Notes: a model not told the origin generated them from the sequence alone. Counted from the first letter of the stretch, positions 8,040 through 20,162 are shown. The stretch: 64,000 bases of DNA from an uncultured bacterium (GCA_938074205.1 CALJES010000006.1:62001-126000); one strand, 5' to 3'. Numbers and translations are program-made.

Positions 8040-9122
8040 TTACTGCTCAACTTCCCCAGCAAGCAGGCGCTGAGCCAGACGCCCTGTGTCCAAAGCCAAT
8101 TCCGCATATACCGAGGCTCTACGCGCCAGATCTGCCCCCAAGCAACTCCTCATAGACCAAGCATCCAGAATGCTGCGCTTGATTAGATTCGGCGACAGAT
8201 CTTCTATGTGAAGCGCAAGATCTACTCCCGACATCTTGGCGAAGGATTGCACTTTAGGATCATAGACCAACGGAACAAATGGAACACCCGCTCCTGCAGC
8301 AAACATCAGCGAATGCAAGCGCATACCCACCACGATATTGCATCTAGCAAATAATCCTTTAGCAATCTCAGACTTTTCAACTATGAGCTCTCGGACTTCG
8401 GGATACTTACGCAAGAGCTGGGCATCCCTCCCAGGGTGCATGGGAACAGACAGACACGTTAAGCCCAGTTTGCCAGCGGCAACCCTTACACCTTCGGCTA
8501 TCACCGGAAGCCATCTATCCCTGCCTGGCCAAGGCCGGAGGCTTATGCCTAGCAAGTTCTCACCGTTCAGGCCATGCTCTGCGAGGAGTCGGTCAGCTGA
8601 ACGCACGTCCGGGACAAGTAAGAATGAAGGATCCGCACTCAGGGCTATAGGCTTCGTGACACCTATATTTTCGAGAAACGTTTTCGAATCCGGATCTCTA
8701 ACCGTAATGACATCTGTGCGGTTGAACGCACGTGCCACAGCTCGCTTGGTACTCTCTCTAATGAGAGGACCTATTCCTTGAGCATAGACCATAGTTTTCC
8801 GACGAAGAATCCGCGCAAGATGCAGCACGAACAGGTAATAATACGGCGACATTGCGCTTGTAACATCTTGAATGAGGCTGCCGCCTCCGCTGAGAACAAG
8901 ATCAGAGTTTCGAATAGCTTTGAATACCTCTCCGACAGAGAATCGATTAGCAGCACTTACACCCGGATGTTGAATTAGTGTATAAGATGGATTACCTGAC
9001 AAGACTGTGAAACGTACCGGAATGCTTAGACGTCGAAATGTCTCGATGATGCCGGCCAACACTGCTTCGTCACCAATGTTGCCGAAGCCATAGTATCCGG
9101 AAATTGTAATCCTGTAAGACAA
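8040..9122 (-). CDS. csaB: Polysaccharide pyruvyl transferase CsaB
   Basis: A 360-residue member of the polysaccharide pyruvyl transferase family. CsaB adds ketal-linked pyruvate to cell-wall polysaccharide, which in other bacteria is the receptor for S-layer (SLH-domain) proteins. Matching segments are GYYGFGNIGDEAVLAGI at the N-terminus, DLVLSGGGSLIQD, YAQGIGPL, and VVGMRLHSLMFAAGAGVPFVPL near the C-terminus, all typical of CsaB. The start is TTG at 9122, four bases past the carB stop, with GAGAGGA about six bases upstream, so it is translationally linked to carB. No SLH-domain protein is seen in the window. Confidence 0.88.
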   Translation of the reverse strand: MSYRITISGYYGFGNIGDEAVLAGIIETFRRLSIPVRFTVLSGNPSYTLIQHPGVSAANRFSVGEVFKAIRNSDLVLSGGGSLIQDVTSAMSPYYYLFVLHLARILRRKTMVYAQGIGPLIRESTKRAVARAFNRTDVITVRDPDSKTFLENIGVTKPIALSADPSFLLVPDVRSADRLLAEHGLNGENLLGISLRPWPGRDRWLPVIAEGVRVAAGKLGLTCLSVPMHPGRDAQLLRKYPEVRELIVEKSEIAKGLFARCNIVVGMRLHSLMFAAGAGVPFVPLVYDPKVQSFAKMSGVDLALHIEDLSPNLIKRSILDAWSMRSCLGADLARRASVYAELALDTGRLAQRLLAGEVEQ

Positions 9123-9125
9123 ATA

Positions 9126-12100
9126 TTATCCTCTCGCTTGCAGATAGCTGCCGACTGTTAGGCATTCAGGCTTTTCGCCCTTAGCCCTAGCGCGCAGAGC
9201 ATACGCCAGCGCCCGTGCCGTATCCAGAGAAGTCACGCACGGAATTGATCTTTGGACACTTGCTCTTCTAATAACTGCTGCTTCCATTTCTATTTTCCTG
9301 TCACGCGAAGGTGTGTTTATCAGTAAGTCGACCTCCCTGCGCGCAATCATATCCAGCAGATTTTTGCCACTGACTTGGCCGATCTTCCCCACCTCGCTTG
9401 CAGAAATGCCGCAAGATGAAAGAAATCTCGCTGTGCCAGATGTAGCGTACACCTGGTAACCCAAATTCACAAACTCGCGTATTATTGGGACAGCCTCTGC
9501 TTTATCCTCGTCGGCAATTGTAGCTATCAACTTGCCCTCAATGGGAACATCCAACAGCGCAGAGACCATCGCCTTGTATAGTGCTTTGGAGAACTTGTAG
9601 TCCATGCCCATTACTTCTCCAGTGGACTTCATCTCCGGACCTAAAGACACATCGACGCCAGGAAGCTTCTGAAAACTGAACACAGGTGCCTTCACTGCAA
9701 CACAAGGCAATTGCCGATATAATCCGGGTTCATAACCAAGATCCCTTAATGACTTACCAAGCAATATCCCTACTGCGAGCTTGACCATCGGCACGCCTGT
9801 TATCTTGGACAGATAAGGCACCGTGCGACTTGCACGAGGATTGACCTCAATAACCTTTACACCTTCATCATCAACCACAAACTGAACATTCATAAGCCCT
9901 CGTATACCTAAGGCAACGGCAATGCGAGTAGAGTACAATACGATTTGCTCTATTACCTCTTCAGAGATCCCCTGGGGTGGACACACAGCCATGCTGTCGC
10001 CAGAATGCACCCCAGCGCGCTCAATGTGCTCCATAATCCCGGGTATGAGACATTCCGTGCCGTCAGCTACGACGTCTACCTCGACCTCTTTGCCAATAAC
10101 GTACTTATCTATGAGGATTGGGGCATCTTGATCCAAGCCGAGTTCCACAGCCAGAGCAAAGTACTTAGTCAGCTCTTCCTCTGAAAATACTATCTCCATT
10201 GCTCTGCCGCCCAGAACATAGCTCGGCCGAACAAGGAGTGGAAACTTGACTTCTCGTGCTACGCTCAGCGCCTCGTGAAGACCTCGCGCAGCTTTGCCCG
10301 GTGGTTTGGGTATCTCGAGCTCTCTCAAAACGTTTTCGAACTTGTCGCGATCCTCAGCAACATCTATTGCCCGAAAGTCGCTTCCCAGAATCGGAATACC
10401 AGCCGAATCGAGGGGTTTCGCCAAGTTTATAGCTGTCTGCCCTCCAAATTGAAGGACGACCCCGTCCGGTTGCTCATAGTTGATCACATTGAGGACGTCC
10501 TCCTTGCAAAGGGGTTCGAAATAAAGGCGGTCGGATGTGTCGAAGTCAGTGGAGACAGTCTCCGGGTTGTTGTTCAGAATAATTGCTTCGTAGCCCGCCT
10601 CCCGGAGTCCCCAAGCCGCGTGAACGCAGCAGTAGTCAAACTCGATGCCCTGACCTATTCTGATCGGGCCGGATCCTATTACAATAACCCTCGGCCTAGA
10701 TAAACGTACTCCTACTTGCTGGGCCGGCTGCATAAAAGATAGCCCCGTTTCGTCTTCGTACTCGTAGCATGAGTAAAAGTAAGGCGTCTGTGCTTCAAAC
10801 TCAGCTGCGCAGGTATCGACCATCTTGAATTTCGGAAGAATGCCCAGCTTCAACTGTACGTAGCGAAGTTGACTCTCAGAAGTACCCGTCAGGTGAGCTA
10901 TTACAGAGTCGGGGAAACGCATTGCCTTTGCGCGTTGCAAAAGCTCCACTGCTTCCGACCTTGCATAAATCAACCCAGATGTCATATCTCTGATTTCAGG
11001 TGCGCGATTCTTTAGCTCGTTCTCTACCGCAACTATGTTCGCGAGTTTTTGGACAAACCATATGTCTACACCAGATACGGCAGCCACTTGATCCGGGCTC
11101 CAGTTTCGGCGTAGAGCCTCGGCGAAAAGAAATAGGCGCTCATCCGTGGGCTCTTTCAAACCCTGGGCAATCTCTTCATCTGTGAGGCATTCAGCGCCCT
11201 TTAGGCTCAGATGTTGAAGACCAATCTCGAGAGATCGCACAGCTTTCATCAGCGCTGCTTCAAACGTTCGGTCAATCGCCATTACCTCGCCTGTGGCTTT
11301 CATCTGGGTGCCTATGCACCGGTCCGCTGAGTAGAACTTGTCAAAAGGCCAGCGAGGTATTTTTACAACAACATAGTCAACAGCCGGCTCAAAAGAGGCC
11401 TTGGTCTTGCCAGTGACTTGGTTGGGAATCTCATCCAAATGAAGTCCCACCGCTATCTTAGCCGCAACCCTAGCTATCGGATATCCAGTAGCCTTAGATG
11501 CTAAAGCAGAGGAACGGCTCACGCGAGGGTTAACCTCGATGACGTAGTATTCGAAGCTTGTTGGGTTCAGAGCAAGCTGGACGTTGCACCCTCCCTCAAT
11601 CTGCAGTGCTCGTATGATTTTGAGAGAGGCGGAGCGAAGCATCTGATATTCCTTGTCCGTGAGCGTCTGGACCGGCGCAACCACTATTGAATCACCGGTG
11701 TGAATGCCCATTGGGTCCAAGTTTTCCATCGAGCAGATTGCGATGCAGGTGTCGTTTGCGTCACGCATCACCTCGAACTCAATCTCTTTCCATCCCAGAA
11801 GGCTTCGTTCGATCAGTACTTGGCTCTTTAATGACAGGCTGAGACCACGCGCGCCTATCTCACGTAGTTCATCTGGGTTCCATGCTATACCTCCACCAGT
11901 GCCGCCAAGCGTATACGCGGGTCTAATAATGAGAGGATAAGGAGGCTGAGATCGAATAATGTCCTCAATCTCAGTTACTGTGCTGACTACCCAGCTATCA
12001 GGAACAGGTTCGCCGATACCGCGCATAAGCGATCTGAAAAGATCGCGGTCCTCTGCGTGAACTATTGATCTGAGAGGAGTTCCTAGTAAACGCACACCAT

Positions 12101-12431
12101 ATTTTTCCAGAATACCCACATTCGCCAACTCAACCGCAAGGTTTAGACCTGTCTGACCACCAAGGGTAGGAAGTAGTCCGTCTGGCCTTTCACTGGCGAT
12201 TATTCTTTCGGCAAATTCCAGAGTGAGAGGCTCTATATAAACCCTGTCTGCTATCTCAACATCGGTCATAATGGTAGCTGGGTTAGAGTTGATCAAGACT
12301 ACTTGGATGCCTTCCTCTCGGAGAGCTTTACAAGCCTGGGTGCCAGCATAGTCAAATTCAGCAGCCTGGCCAATCACAATAGGACCGGAGCCTATTACCA
12401 TCACTTTCCTTATGTCGCTACGTATAGGCAT
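9126..12431 (-). CDS. carB: Carbamoyl phosphate synthase, large subunit
   Basis: A 1,101-residue enzyme that makes carbamoyl phosphate from bicarbonate, ATP and ammonia delivered by CarA. It shows the duplicated ATP-grasp architecture: [21 protein letters not shown] near the start and [20 protein letters not shown] at about residue 550, with two copies of [18 protein letters not shown]-terminal MGS-like allosteric domain follows. ATG at 12431 has GGGAGG immediately upstream and is chosen over GTG at 12446. It follows carA after 86 bases and precedes csaB by 3. Part of the PyrR-controlled operon. Confidence 0.97.
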   Translation of the reverse strand: MPIRSDIRKVMVIGSGPIVIGQAAEFDYAGTQACKALREEGIQVVLINSNPATIMTDVEIADRVYIEPLTLEFAERIIASERPDGLLPTLGGQTGLNLAVELANVGILEKYGVRLLGTPLRSIVHAEDRDLFRSLMRGIGEPVPDSWVVSTVTEIEDIIRSQPPYPLIIRPAYTLGGTGGGIAWNPDELREIGARGLSLSLKSQVLIERSLLGWKEIEFEVMRDANDTCIAICSMENLDPMGIHTGDSIVVAPVQTLTDKEYQMLRSASLKIIRALQIEGGCNVQLALNPTSFEYYVIEVNPRVSRSSALASKATGYPIARVAAKIAVGLHLDEIPNQVTGKTKASFEPAVDYVVVKIPRWPFDKFYSADRCIGTQMKATGEVMAIDRTFEAALMKAVRSLEIGLQHLSLKGAECLTDEEIAQGLKEPTDERLFLFAEALRRNWSPDQVAAVSGVDIWFVQKLANIVAVENELKNRAPEIRDMTSGLIYARSEAVELLQRAKAMRFPDSVIAHLTGTSESQLRYVQLKLGILPKFKMVDTCAAEFEAQTPYFYSCYEYEDETGLSFMQPAQQVGVRLSRPRVIVIGSGPIRIGQGIEFDYCCVHAAWGLREAGYEAIILNNNPETVSTDFDTSDRLYFEPLCKEDVLNVINYEQPDGVVLQFGGQTAINLAKPLDSAGIPILGSDFRAIDVAEDRDKFENVLRELEIPKPPGKAARGLHEALSVAREVKFPLLVRPSYVLGGRAMEIVFSEEELTKYFALAVELGLDQDAPILIDKYVIGKEVEVDVVADGTECLIPGIMEHIERAGVHSGDSMAVCPPQGISEEVIEQIVLYSTRIAVALGIRGLMNVQFVVDDEGVKVIEVNPRASRTVPYLSKITGVPMVKLAVGILLGKSLRDLGYEPGLYRQLPCVAVKAPVFSFQKLPGVDVSLGPEMKSTGEVMGMDYKFSKALYKAMVSALLDVPIEGKLIATIADEDKAEAVPIIREFVNLGYQVYATSGTARFLSSCGISASEVGKIGQVSGKNLLDMIARREVDLLINTPSRDRKIEMEAAVIRRASVQRSIPCVTSLDTARALAYALRARAKGEKPECLTVGSYLQARG

Positions 12432-12517
12432 GAAACCTCCCGTCACATATTGCTATTCCTGCCAAAGACCCAGAAAACATCGAACTAGTTTGTGGAAACA
12501 CACAGAATCACGCAGAA

Positions 12518-13618
12518 TCAAAACTTGCCTTGACAATGCGACAGCATACTAACGAACTCTCCAAACAAGTTCTGCTCGTCAAGCGGTCCCGCGCTGGCTT
12601 CAGGATGATACTGGATAGAAACGATGGGTAATTCTCGATGCCGCAGACCTTCGACTGTGCAGTCGTGCAAGTTTATTCTGTCAACCTGTATATAATTTGG
12701 CAGTCTCTCAGGATCAACAGCATAGCCGTGGTTCTGCGCAGTGATGCTTACCTTACCTGTGATAAGGTTCTTTACGGGGTGGTTTGCACCTCGATGCCCA
12801 AATTTTAGCTTGAATGTATCACCGCCAAATGCTAGTCCAAGCATCTGATGACCAAGGCATATGCCCATTATCGGCACTCGGCCAATAAGACCCCGAAGAG
12901 TTTTCACACTCCTGGTCAACTGTTTCGGATCACCAGGTCCTGGAGAGAAGACGACACCGTCCGGTTTGTAAGCAAGTACGTCTGAAGCACTGACACTACA
13001 CGGCAGCACAGTTACTCTGCAGCTTTCTCGCACAAGACACCGAACAATATTTCTCTTCAGACCCAAGTCAACAACAGCAACGTGCGGCGCAGTAGTGTCC
13101 GGTCTTGAAAATCCCCCACTACATTCGTAAGCGCATTTTGTAGACACCCTTTCTACGAAATTCACATCATCGTAGTTGGGAGCCTTTTCAAGTTCCGACA
13201 GTAATTCTTTGGTAGTAAGCTCCGTAGATATAGCCCCCATCATAACTCCCTTCAAGCGAATGTGCCTTGTGAGAGCGCGTGTGTCTACTCCCTCGATTGC
13301 GACAATATTGTTTTGTGCAAGATAATCCCGCAAACTCATACTCATCCGCCAGCTGCTAGGAAAATTGCATATTTCGCGGACCACGAGACCTTCCACCTGA
13401 ACGCGGTCTGACTCCGCATCTTCTGAGTTTGTACCGTAGTTGCCGATCAAAGGGTAAGTAAGTGTTAGGATCTGTCCGGCAAATGAAGGATCAGTTAACA
13501 TTTCTTGGTATCCAGTCATGCCCGTGGAAAATACGACCTCGCCGATAGTTGTTTCCCTCGAGCCGACAGACTTACCTTCGAACACGGTACCGTCTTCAAG
13601 AACTAGAACTGCTCGCAA
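12518..13618 (-). CDS. carA: Carbamoyl phosphate synthase, small subunit (glutaminase)
   Basis: A 366-residue class I glutamine amidotransferase subunit that hydrolyses glutamine and passes ammonia to CarB. The N-terminal CPSase small-chain domain begins MRAVLVLEDGTVFEG. The nucleophile is C254 in GICLGHQMLGLA; the catalytic His-x-Glu is in YHPEASAGP near the C-terminus. The start is TTG at 13618, 16 bases after the pyrE stop, with AGGTAGG upstream; no in-frame ATG fits the family N-terminus. Confidence 0.97.
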   Translation of the reverse strand: MRAVLVLEDGTVFEGKSVGSRETTIGEVVFSTGMTGYQEMLTDPSFAGQILTLTYPLIGNYGTNSEDAESDRVQVEGLVVREICNFPSSWRMSMSLRDYLAQNNIVAIEGVDTRALTRHIRLKGVMMGAISTELTTKELLSELEKAPNYDDVNFVERVSTKCAYECSGGFSRPDTTAPHVAVVDLGLKRNIVRCLVRESCRVTVLPCSVSASDVLAYKPDGVVFSPGPGDPKQLTRSVKTLRGLIGRVPIMGICLGHQMLGLAFGGDTFKLKFGHRGANHPVKNLITGKVSITAQNHGYAVDPERLPNYIQVDRINLHDCTVEGLRHRELPIVSIQYHPEASAGPLDEQNLFGEFVSMLSHCQGKF

Positions 13619-13634
13619 GTGCCCGTACCTACCT

Positions 13635-14231
13635 TCACGAAAATTGGTTGGCGGCTATGAATTCCTCAACACGTCGGCAAGTTTCCTCATCGATAAGCTG
13701 CTTTGTTGCAAGTGTCTCCATAGCCTGCGAGAGTGTACCCAGTGAGTGCAGCTTGTATCCCTGGCGTTCCAAGACCCGCGCTCCACCTTGCTCTCGGTCT
13801 AGTATTACCAACACATCCTTCACTATCAGTCCGGCTTCCTCGAGGGGCTTTATAGCCTCGATTTTTGATGCGCCGTCGGTAACAACGTCGTCTACTACAA
13901 TAACAGTTTCCCCTGCTTGAAAATCGCCTTCGATAAGCCTGCCCGTGCCGTAATGCTTTACCTCCTTACGCGTGTAAATGAGGGGGATACTACTGGCAAG
14001 AGACGTTGCAACGCCTATGGGTATGCCTGCATATGGTATAGCGGCCAGACGATCGCAACCTATTTGCTTTGCTTGTTCAGCAAGTTGCTGTCCGATCTGT
14101 CTAAGCAGAGCAGGTTTAGAAACCAATATTCGGAAATCCACATACACTGGTGAAGTAATACCGCTCTTCAATATGAACTCGCCAAACTTCAGGCAGCCCG
14201 CATCAAAAATACTAAGGTAGAAGTCCTGCAT
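13635..14231 (-). CDS. pyrE: Orotate phosphoribosyltransferase
   Basis: A 198-residue type I phosphoribosyltransferase that converts orotate and PRPP to OMP. The PRPP-binding motif VIVVDDVVTDGASK is clear, and the N-terminal LKSGITSPVYVDFR matches PyrE. ATG at 14231 has GAGGAG seven bases upstream. It sits between pyrC (48 bases upstream) and carA. No pyrF or pyrD is in the operon, so OMP decarboxylation and dihydroorotate oxidation must be encoded elsewhere. Confidence 0.95.
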   Translation of the reverse strand: MQDFYLSIFDAGCLKFGEFILKSGITSPVYVDFRILVSKPALLRQIGQQLAEQAKQIGCDRLAAIPYAGIPIGVATSLASSIPLIYTRKEVKHYGTGRLIEGDFQAGETVIVVDDVVTDGASKIEAIKPLEEAGLIVKDVLVILDREQGGARVLERQGYKLHSLGTLSQAMETLATKQLIDEETCRRVEEFIAANQFS

Positions 14232-14279
14232 AGCATTTCTCCTCTATTATCCAGTCAGATTTGGCAACCACGCTCGAAT

Positions 14280-15623
14280 TTAACAACCATTCTTGACTCG
14301 CACGGGCCTTAACGCGCCGCTGACTATTCGTCCGCCTACAATGGTTGCGGCAACTCTTCCAAACAATTGCCACCCCTCAAAAGGCGTGTTGTGACCTTTA
14401 GACTTAAACTCTTCGTTTCTAACAACTATCTCCGCATTCGGATCCAGCACTGTTATGTCGGCTACCGATCCTTTTGCCAATGTGCCGACGGGTAACTTCA
14501 GCAATCTCGCTGGCTGTGATGTCATTCTGTATATGGCCTGTTCTATGGTCATAATCCCGGGCTTCACAAGGTTTGTAATCACGAGCGGAACCGCCGTCTC
14601 CAAGCCGACCATCCCAAAAGCCGCTTCCTGAAGTTCAACTTCCTTGTCCTCTTGTGCATGAGGTGCGTGGTCTGTGGCTATAACATCAATCGTCCCGTCA
14701 GCAAGTCCCTCCTTAATTGCTTCAACGTCGTCTGCAGTGCGAAGAGGCGGGCAGCACTTGGCATTAGTGTCAAAGGTCATAAGTGCCTCGTCTGTGAGGG
14801 AAAAATAGTGTGGGCAGGTTTCGCAGCTCACGGGGATTCCTCGAGACTTTGCCCAGCGTACAGCCTCCACTCCGCCCCGAGTAGTTATGTGCTGAATATG
14901 AATCTTGCAACCAGTTAAGTCCGCTAGGAGAATATTGCGCCAAATCATTATTTCTTCTGCCTGCCGAGGCCATGGTCGCAACCCGAGAATTGTACATACC
15001 ACGCCTTCATTCATTATCGCGTCTTGCGTCATTGATCGGTCTTCGCAGTGGGTTAATACAGGTATGTCAAACATTTTGCTGTATTCCATAACGCGACGCA
15101 TTAAATCGGCATTCTGAATTGGGAAGGCATCGTCCGAAACAGCCAAAGCCCCCGCTTCGACCATGTCGGCAATTTCTGCCATTTCGGTGCCTGCGTTTGC
15201 TTTCGTGGCAGCTCCAGCAGTGTAAACCCTGACGACTGCTTCTTTGCCTCGCTCTAACACATATCTCACTACAGCCCCATTGTCCACCACTGGCATCGTG
15301 TTGGGCATCGCTAAAACCGTCGTAAAACCACCCGCGGCTGCCGCGCGGCTTCCTGTTTCGATAGTTTCCTTATGTTCATAACCCGGCTCTCGAAGATGAA
15401 CGTGCATGTCAACCAGCCCCGGGCATACGACAAGACCTGAGCAATCGAAAATCTGGCCGTCCTTTTCATCAAGCTTCGTCTGAGCAAGGATTGACTGTGA
15501 TGATGGCTGCTCGATACGCTCGACTATTACTGCTATTACTCCGTCGGCTATAAGAACGTCCGCAACACCACTGTAGTCCTGTGACGGATCTACTACGTAG
15601 CCGCCTTTAAGTAGAATCCACAT
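14280..15623 (-). CDS. pyrC: Dihydroorotase (class I)
   Basis: A 447-residue zinc amidohydrolase that cyclises carbamoyl aspartate to dihydroorotate. The metal site motif [15 protein letters not shown] and the MPNTMPV segment are present, as is [12 protein letters not shown] near residue 320. Length fits the long class I form. ATG at 15623 gives the usual start ([13 protein letters not shown]) and overlaps the end of pyrB by 17 bases. A longer open frame into pyrB is ignored because it lacks family similarity. Confidence 0.95.
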   Translation of the reverse strand: MWILLKGGYVVDPSQDYSGVADVLIADGVIAVIVERIEQPSSQSILAQTKLDEKDGQIFDCSGLVVCPGLVDMHVHLREPGYEHKETIETGSRAAAAGGFTTVLAMPNTMPVVDNGAVVRYVLERGKEAVVRVYTAGAATKANAGTEMAEIADMVEAGALAVSDDAFPIQNADLMRRVMEYSKMFDIPVLTHCEDRSMTQDAIMNEGVVCTILGLRPWPRQAEEIMIWRNILLADLTGCKIHIQHITTRGGVEAVRWAKSRGIPVSCETCPHYFSLTDEALMTFDTNAKCCPPLRTADDVEAIKEGLADGTIDVIATDHAPHAQEDKEVELQEAAFGMVGLETAVPLVITNLVKPGIMTIEQAIYRMTSQPARLLKLPVGTLAKGSVADITVLDPNAEIVVRNEEFKSKGHNTPFEGWQLFGRVAATIVGGRIVSGALRPVRVKNGC

Positions 15624-16548
15624 GCCCGCTACCTCCCAGCAGTAGATAGAGAAGGGCCATCCGCACAGCCACGCCGTTGGTAACCTGATCTGTGATAACT
15701 GCGAACTCGCCGTCTGCAACGTCCGGTGTTATTTCGATACCTCGGTTCATCGGACCAGGATGCATAACAAGCACGTCCGATTTAGCGCGGCGCAGGCGTG
15801 CCTTGTTAATACCGAAAAGCGTAGAATATTCCCTTATAGAAGGAAAGAACCCCTTATTCATCCTTTCTAACTGAATTCTAAGAACGTTCACTACATCGAC
15901 TCCATCCAAAGCTCTGTCGAGATCGTCATAAACCTTCACAGGTAGTTTGTCTATTTCCGCCGGCAGGAGCGTTCTGGGGCCGCAAATTCTGACCTCCGCC
16001 CCCATCTTGCTCAGCCCCCATATATTGGAGCGAGCAACCCGACTATGCATAATGTCGCCTACAATAAGCACCTTGAGACCTGCAATTTGACCCTTATTCT
16101 GACAAATTGTGAGCATGTCAAGCAGCGCCTGGGTCGGATGTTCGTGCATACCGTCTCCCGCATTTATAACGCTTGACTTCACGATCTTAGCTGCAAAATG
16201 AGGTGCACCGCTGGCACTGTGGCGGATGACAAACAGGTCCATTCCCATGGCTTCCAATGTTAGAAGGGTGTCCTTGAATGATTCTCCCTTTTGTATACTC
16301 GAACCGGCGGTAGAAACAGCCGTGGTGTCGGCACTCATTATTTTGGCTGCCAATTCAAAACTGCAGCGAGTGCGGGTAGAGTTCTCGTAGAAGAGCGTAC
16401 AAATCGACTTACCGCGCAGAATAGGCACCTTCTTTACTGGACGCGATAGAATTTCCTTGTAAGATTCAGCCGTATCGAGAATAAGCTGAATCTCTTCCTT
16501 GCTCATTTCTTGCAATCCGAGAACATCTTTGCGCCGAAGCTGAGTCAT
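15607..16548 (-). CDS. pyrB: Aspartate carbamoyltransferase, catalytic subunit
   Basis: A 313-residue enzyme that condenses carbamoyl phosphate and aspartate. The carbamoyl-phosphate motif [11 protein letters not shown] and the [12 protein letters not shown] segment are diagnostic. ATG at 16548 has AAGGAGGG six bases upstream and is preferred over GTG at 16569. No regulatory subunit gene (pyrI) is nearby, consistent with control by PyrR at the transcription level. The 89-base gap to pyrR holds a 6-bp GC-rich hairpin without a T tract just before this ribosome-binding site. Confidence 0.96.
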   Translation of the reverse strand: MTQLRRKDVLGLQEMSKEEIQLILDTAESYKEILSRPVKKVPILRGKSICTLFYENSTRTRCSFELAAKIMSADTTAVSTAGSSIQKGESFKDTLLTLEAMGMDLFVIRHSASGAPHFAAKIVKSSVINAGDGMHEHPTQALLDMLTICQNKGQIAGLKVLIVGDIMHSRVARSNIWGLSKMGAEVRICGPRTLLPAEIDKLPVKVYDDLDRALDGVDVVNVLRIQLERMNKGFFPSIREYSTLFGINKARLRRAKSDVLVMHPGPMNRGIEITPDVADGEFAVITDQVTNGVAVRMALLYLLLGGSGHVDST

Positions 16549-16637
16549 TGTGCCCTCCTTCCCGCCCACATTTGCTCACGGGCGGTTGCCGAAAACCCTA
16601 CTCCAAAGCACTTTGATTCAAATAGGGATGAGCATTG

Positions 16638-17402
<765 letters not shown>

Positions 17403-17577
17403 TTAGCCTAGAGCCGCTGGTGGTATTGAATAGGTAGTTCAGGACAAGGGTGTGAGCTTTTGCTTCAGAAGCGGTGGGCGGCTGCAGATTATCCATCCGG
17501 CTGTATGCAGACAGCCGAAAACGATGAGTGAGCAGGCGATGGTTTACCAGTCGCTTGTGGGAGAGGAGTGTTAAGCA

Positions 17578-19338
17578 ATGATATACGACCAATCGGAACG
17601 TGATCGACGCAATGTCCCAATCCACGAACTAACTGAAACTCCTTTGGGTAGCCACTTGCCTGAAAGTTCAAAGGAGCGTGACAGCGAACAAGATAGTTCA
17701 ACGCAAGAAGAGACAGAACAAGAGAAGCAGATAGATCTGACCAAGTCTCAAAGTGAACATCCCGCACAAAGCAATGGAGAGCAGCAAACCGAATCAACAG
17801 CGGATGGATCTGCGCCAGAGCAAGCGGAGGGGGTCGACTATTCCGGAACTTTCAAATCACTAAACGTCGGAGACGTGGTGGACGGAGTTGTAGTTCACAT
17901 TGACCACGAAGGCGTATTGGTCGACGTTGGCACTAAGTCTGAAGGCACAATCAGACCCGGCGAACTGAGTAGTGACCCAAGCTTGAGCCCAGAAGAAGTA
18001 GTTAGCGTTGGTGAAAAGATCAAAGTTTATGTTGTAGAGCCAGAAAGCCAAGATGGCGGTCCTGTTCTGTCGAAGAAGCGAGCGGACTTCGAAAACGCTT
18101 GGGAGCGAGTTGAAAAAGCATATGAGGCAGGCTCCACACTAAAAGCCATGGTGACCGACCGTGTGAAGGGTGGATTGGTAGTCGATCTAGGAATTCGTGG
18201 CTTTGTCCCCGCCTCACATGTTGGCAGTGGCAAAGTCAAGAACCTTGACCGATATGTCGGACAGAGCCTACCGTTCAAAGTAATCGAAGTCGACCGAGAA
18301 CACAGGAAAGTCGTGCTTTCCAATCGTCTGGCTATAGAAGAGGAACAACAAAAAGAAGCCAGGGAGCGAACTCTGGCATCTCTAGCCGAAGGACAGATTC
18401 GCGAAGGTGTCGTGCGACGCATTACTGATTTTGGTGCGTTCGTCGATTTGGGTGGTGGAGTAGACGGTCTGCTTCACAAGAGCGAAATGTCCTGGACCCG
18501 TATTAACCATCCATCCGAAGCGGTAAAAGTGGGCCAGAAGATTAACGTTATGGTCCTGAAGCTGAATCTTGAACAGGGCCGAGTATCTCTTGGGTTGAGG
18601 CAAATCCTTCCGGATCCTTGGGAGGAAATCAAGCAAATTTACAGCGTGGGGGACATCATAAAAGGCACTGTGTCAAGGATTGTTCCGTTTGGCGCCTTTG
18701 TTCAGGTTGCAGGCGGTGTTGAGGGTATCATACCAAACACAGAGATGGCATACAGGCGGGTCAATAATCCTGAAGAAATAGTCAGTGTGGGACAGAGCGT
18801 CGAAGTCAAAGTAATCGACATCAGACCAGATGAGCGGAGACTGACTCTTTCATTGCGACAAGCGCAAGCCGAACGCGAGCGCGAACGCGAACAAGCCGAG
18901 TATGATCAGTATACTCAGTCGAAGTCCGATGAAGGACGAACTACGATAGGTGACTTGATAGGACACCAACTTAGCAAATTAGCAATAAGCGATGAGAAGG
19001 AGGAAAAGCCCAACAAGAAGTTGCGGCTCAAGGAATCCAAAAAGCGCTTGAAAGAAGAAGCTGAGGCTTTGGCTGAAGCAGAAGAAGCAGAACTCCTCCA
19101 GGTAGAATTGGATGCTGAGAACGATTCAGTTCAACCAAACGCTATTGACACCGATCAGGGGTTGGATACTGCTTCCTCTAAAACATGCGAGTCTTCAGTT
19201 GAGAATTCCGCTGCGGCTGAGAGTCAGTTTGTCGCTACAGAAATTGAGGAGCCGCGTGAAAAGAACGTGAGCGAAGGCGGTCCTGATACAGGCGAAATCA
19301 GTGGAGAAACCAAGACAGAGTCCCAGTTGGAAGACTGA
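17578..19338 (+). CDS. rpsA: Ribosomal protein S1 homologue with four S1 domains
   Basis: A 586-residue RNA-binding protein. Four S1 domains are legible at about residues 91-167, 181-252, 268-342 and 354-429; the third and fourth carry the classic DFGAFVDLGGGVDGLLH and PFGAFVQVAGGVEGI cores. The first 90 residues are acidic, Gln/Ser/Glu-rich and probably disordered. The last 155 residues are highly charged (Lys/Glu, then acidic). Four domains are usual in Terrabacteria rather than the six of Proteobacteria. ATG at 17578 has GAGGAG nine bases upstream. It may act in translation initiation or more generally as an RNA chaperone. Confidence 0.88.
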   Translation: MIYDQSERDRRNVPIHELTETPLGSHLPESSKERDSEQDSSTQEETEQEKQIDLTKSQSEHPAQSNGEQQTESTADGSAPEQAEGVDYSGTFKSLNVGDVVDGVVVHIDHEGVLVDVGTKSEGTIRPGELSSDPSLSPEEVVSVGEKIKVYVVEPESQDGGPVLSKKRADFENAWERVEKAYEAGSTLKAMVTDRVKGGLVVDLGIRGFVPASHVGSGKVKNLDRYVGQSLPFKVIEVDREHRKVVLSNRLAIEEEQQKEARERTLASLAEGQIREGVVRRITDFGAFVDLGGGVDGLLHKSEMSWTRINHPSEAVKVGQKINVMVLKLNLEQGRVSLGLRQILPDPWEEIKQIYSVGDIIKGTVSRIVPFGAFVQVAGGVEGIIPNTEMAYRRVNNPEEIVSVGQSVEVKVIDIRPDERRLTLSLRQAQAEREREREQAEYDQYTQSKSDEGRTTIGDLIGHQLSKLAISDEKEEKPNKKLRLKESKKRLKEEAEALAEAEEAELLQVELDAENDSVQPNAIDTDQGLDTASSKTCESSVENSAAAESQFVATEIEEPREKNVSEGGPDTGEISGETKTESQLED

Positions 19339-19445
19339 TTGGCGTTCACAGGATGGCGTAAAGAGTATTCCCACTGGACGTGTGTCTCGTCGCGGTAAGC
19401 AAACGGATTAAACGAATCATCTGTAACTGACAACTCGTGGTATAC

Positions 19446-19475
19446 AGCCCAGTAGAGTAATGTTGCTGGGCTTTT
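19446..19475 (+). terminator. Rho-independent terminator after rpsA
   Basis: A perfect 7-bp stem AGCCCAG/CTGGGCT with a 13-base loop, ending in TTTT. It lies about 110 bases after the rpsA stop and 40 bases before the likely coaE start, so it should reduce read-through into coaE. Confidence 0.7.
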
Positions 19476-19514
19476 CCTTTGTCGCAGCCAGCATTGGAGG
19501 TTCAAATTAGAGCT

Positions 19515-20162
19515 TTGGGACCGAATTGCAAGCGTCTGGTGATCGGCATTACCGGGGGAATTGCTTCGGGAAAGAGCACGGTGCTGGAGATGCTCCGGCA
19601 GCGAGGTGCCGAAACGCTGAGCGCCGACGACGTGGCCAGGCAAGTGCTTTCAAAAGGGGAACCAGCGTACCAAGAAGTTCTGGACCGATTCGGGACAGCC
19701 ATAACCGACGCCGATGGGGAAATTGACCGCTCAGTGCTTGCAAAGATCATTTTCGCTGATGAGAAGGCTAGGCGCGATCTCAACCGCATAACACATCCGC
19801 GGATTATTCAGGAAATTCGAGCCGCAATTGAAAGCTTCCGAAAGTGCTCAAAGGGCACATCGGTTCTTGCCATAGAAATCCCCCTGTTGTACGAGTGTGG
19901 ATTGGAATGTATTGTGGACTACGTAGTAGCAGTGGCGGCGGAACAAGGGATTCAGGTTCATCGTCTCACAACCAGAACCAGCATCACGACTGAAGAAGCT
20001 ATCCGGAGAATCAACAGCCAGTTGCCAATGAGCGAGAAGGTGCGGAAGGCAGACTTCGTTGTCTGGAACAATGGTAGCCTTCAAGACCTGGAAGAGGCAG
20101 TCGACGACCTCTGGCGGCGTCTCCTCGCGAACACGTGCGCCGGTCATTCCAGTTCTAGGTGA
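19515..20162 (+). CDS. coaE: Dephospho-CoA kinase
   Basis: A roughly 215-residue P-loop kinase for the last step of coenzyme A synthesis. The Walker A motif GITGGIASGKST is near the N-terminus, followed by SADDVARQVL and ITHPRIIQEI, then IPLLYECGLE, all typical of CoaE. The start is uncertain: no ATG is available. TTG at 19515 gives a family-like N-terminus but lies 14 bases after GGAGG; an in-frame ATT at 19506 has ideal spacing; TTG at 19479 falls on the terminator T tract and is unlikely. Confidence 0.93.
   Translation: MGPNCKRLVIGITGGIASGKSTVLEMLRQRGAETLSADDVARQVLSKGEPAYQEVLDRFGTAITDADGEIDRSVLAKIIFADEKARRDLNRITHPRIIQEIRAAIESFRKCSKGTSVLAIEIPLLYECGLECIVDYVVAVAAEQGIQVHRLTTRTSITTEEAIRRINSQLPMSEKVRKADFVVWNNGSLQDLEEAVDDLWRRLLANTCAGHSSSR

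Noticed and set aside
16549-16637. GC-rich hairpin (CCGCCC/GGGCGG) between pyrR and pyrB containing CCCGTGAG, similar to part of the PyrR target
   Set aside because: It lacks the GAGGYU half of the PyrR target and has no T tract, so I do not call a second attenuator.
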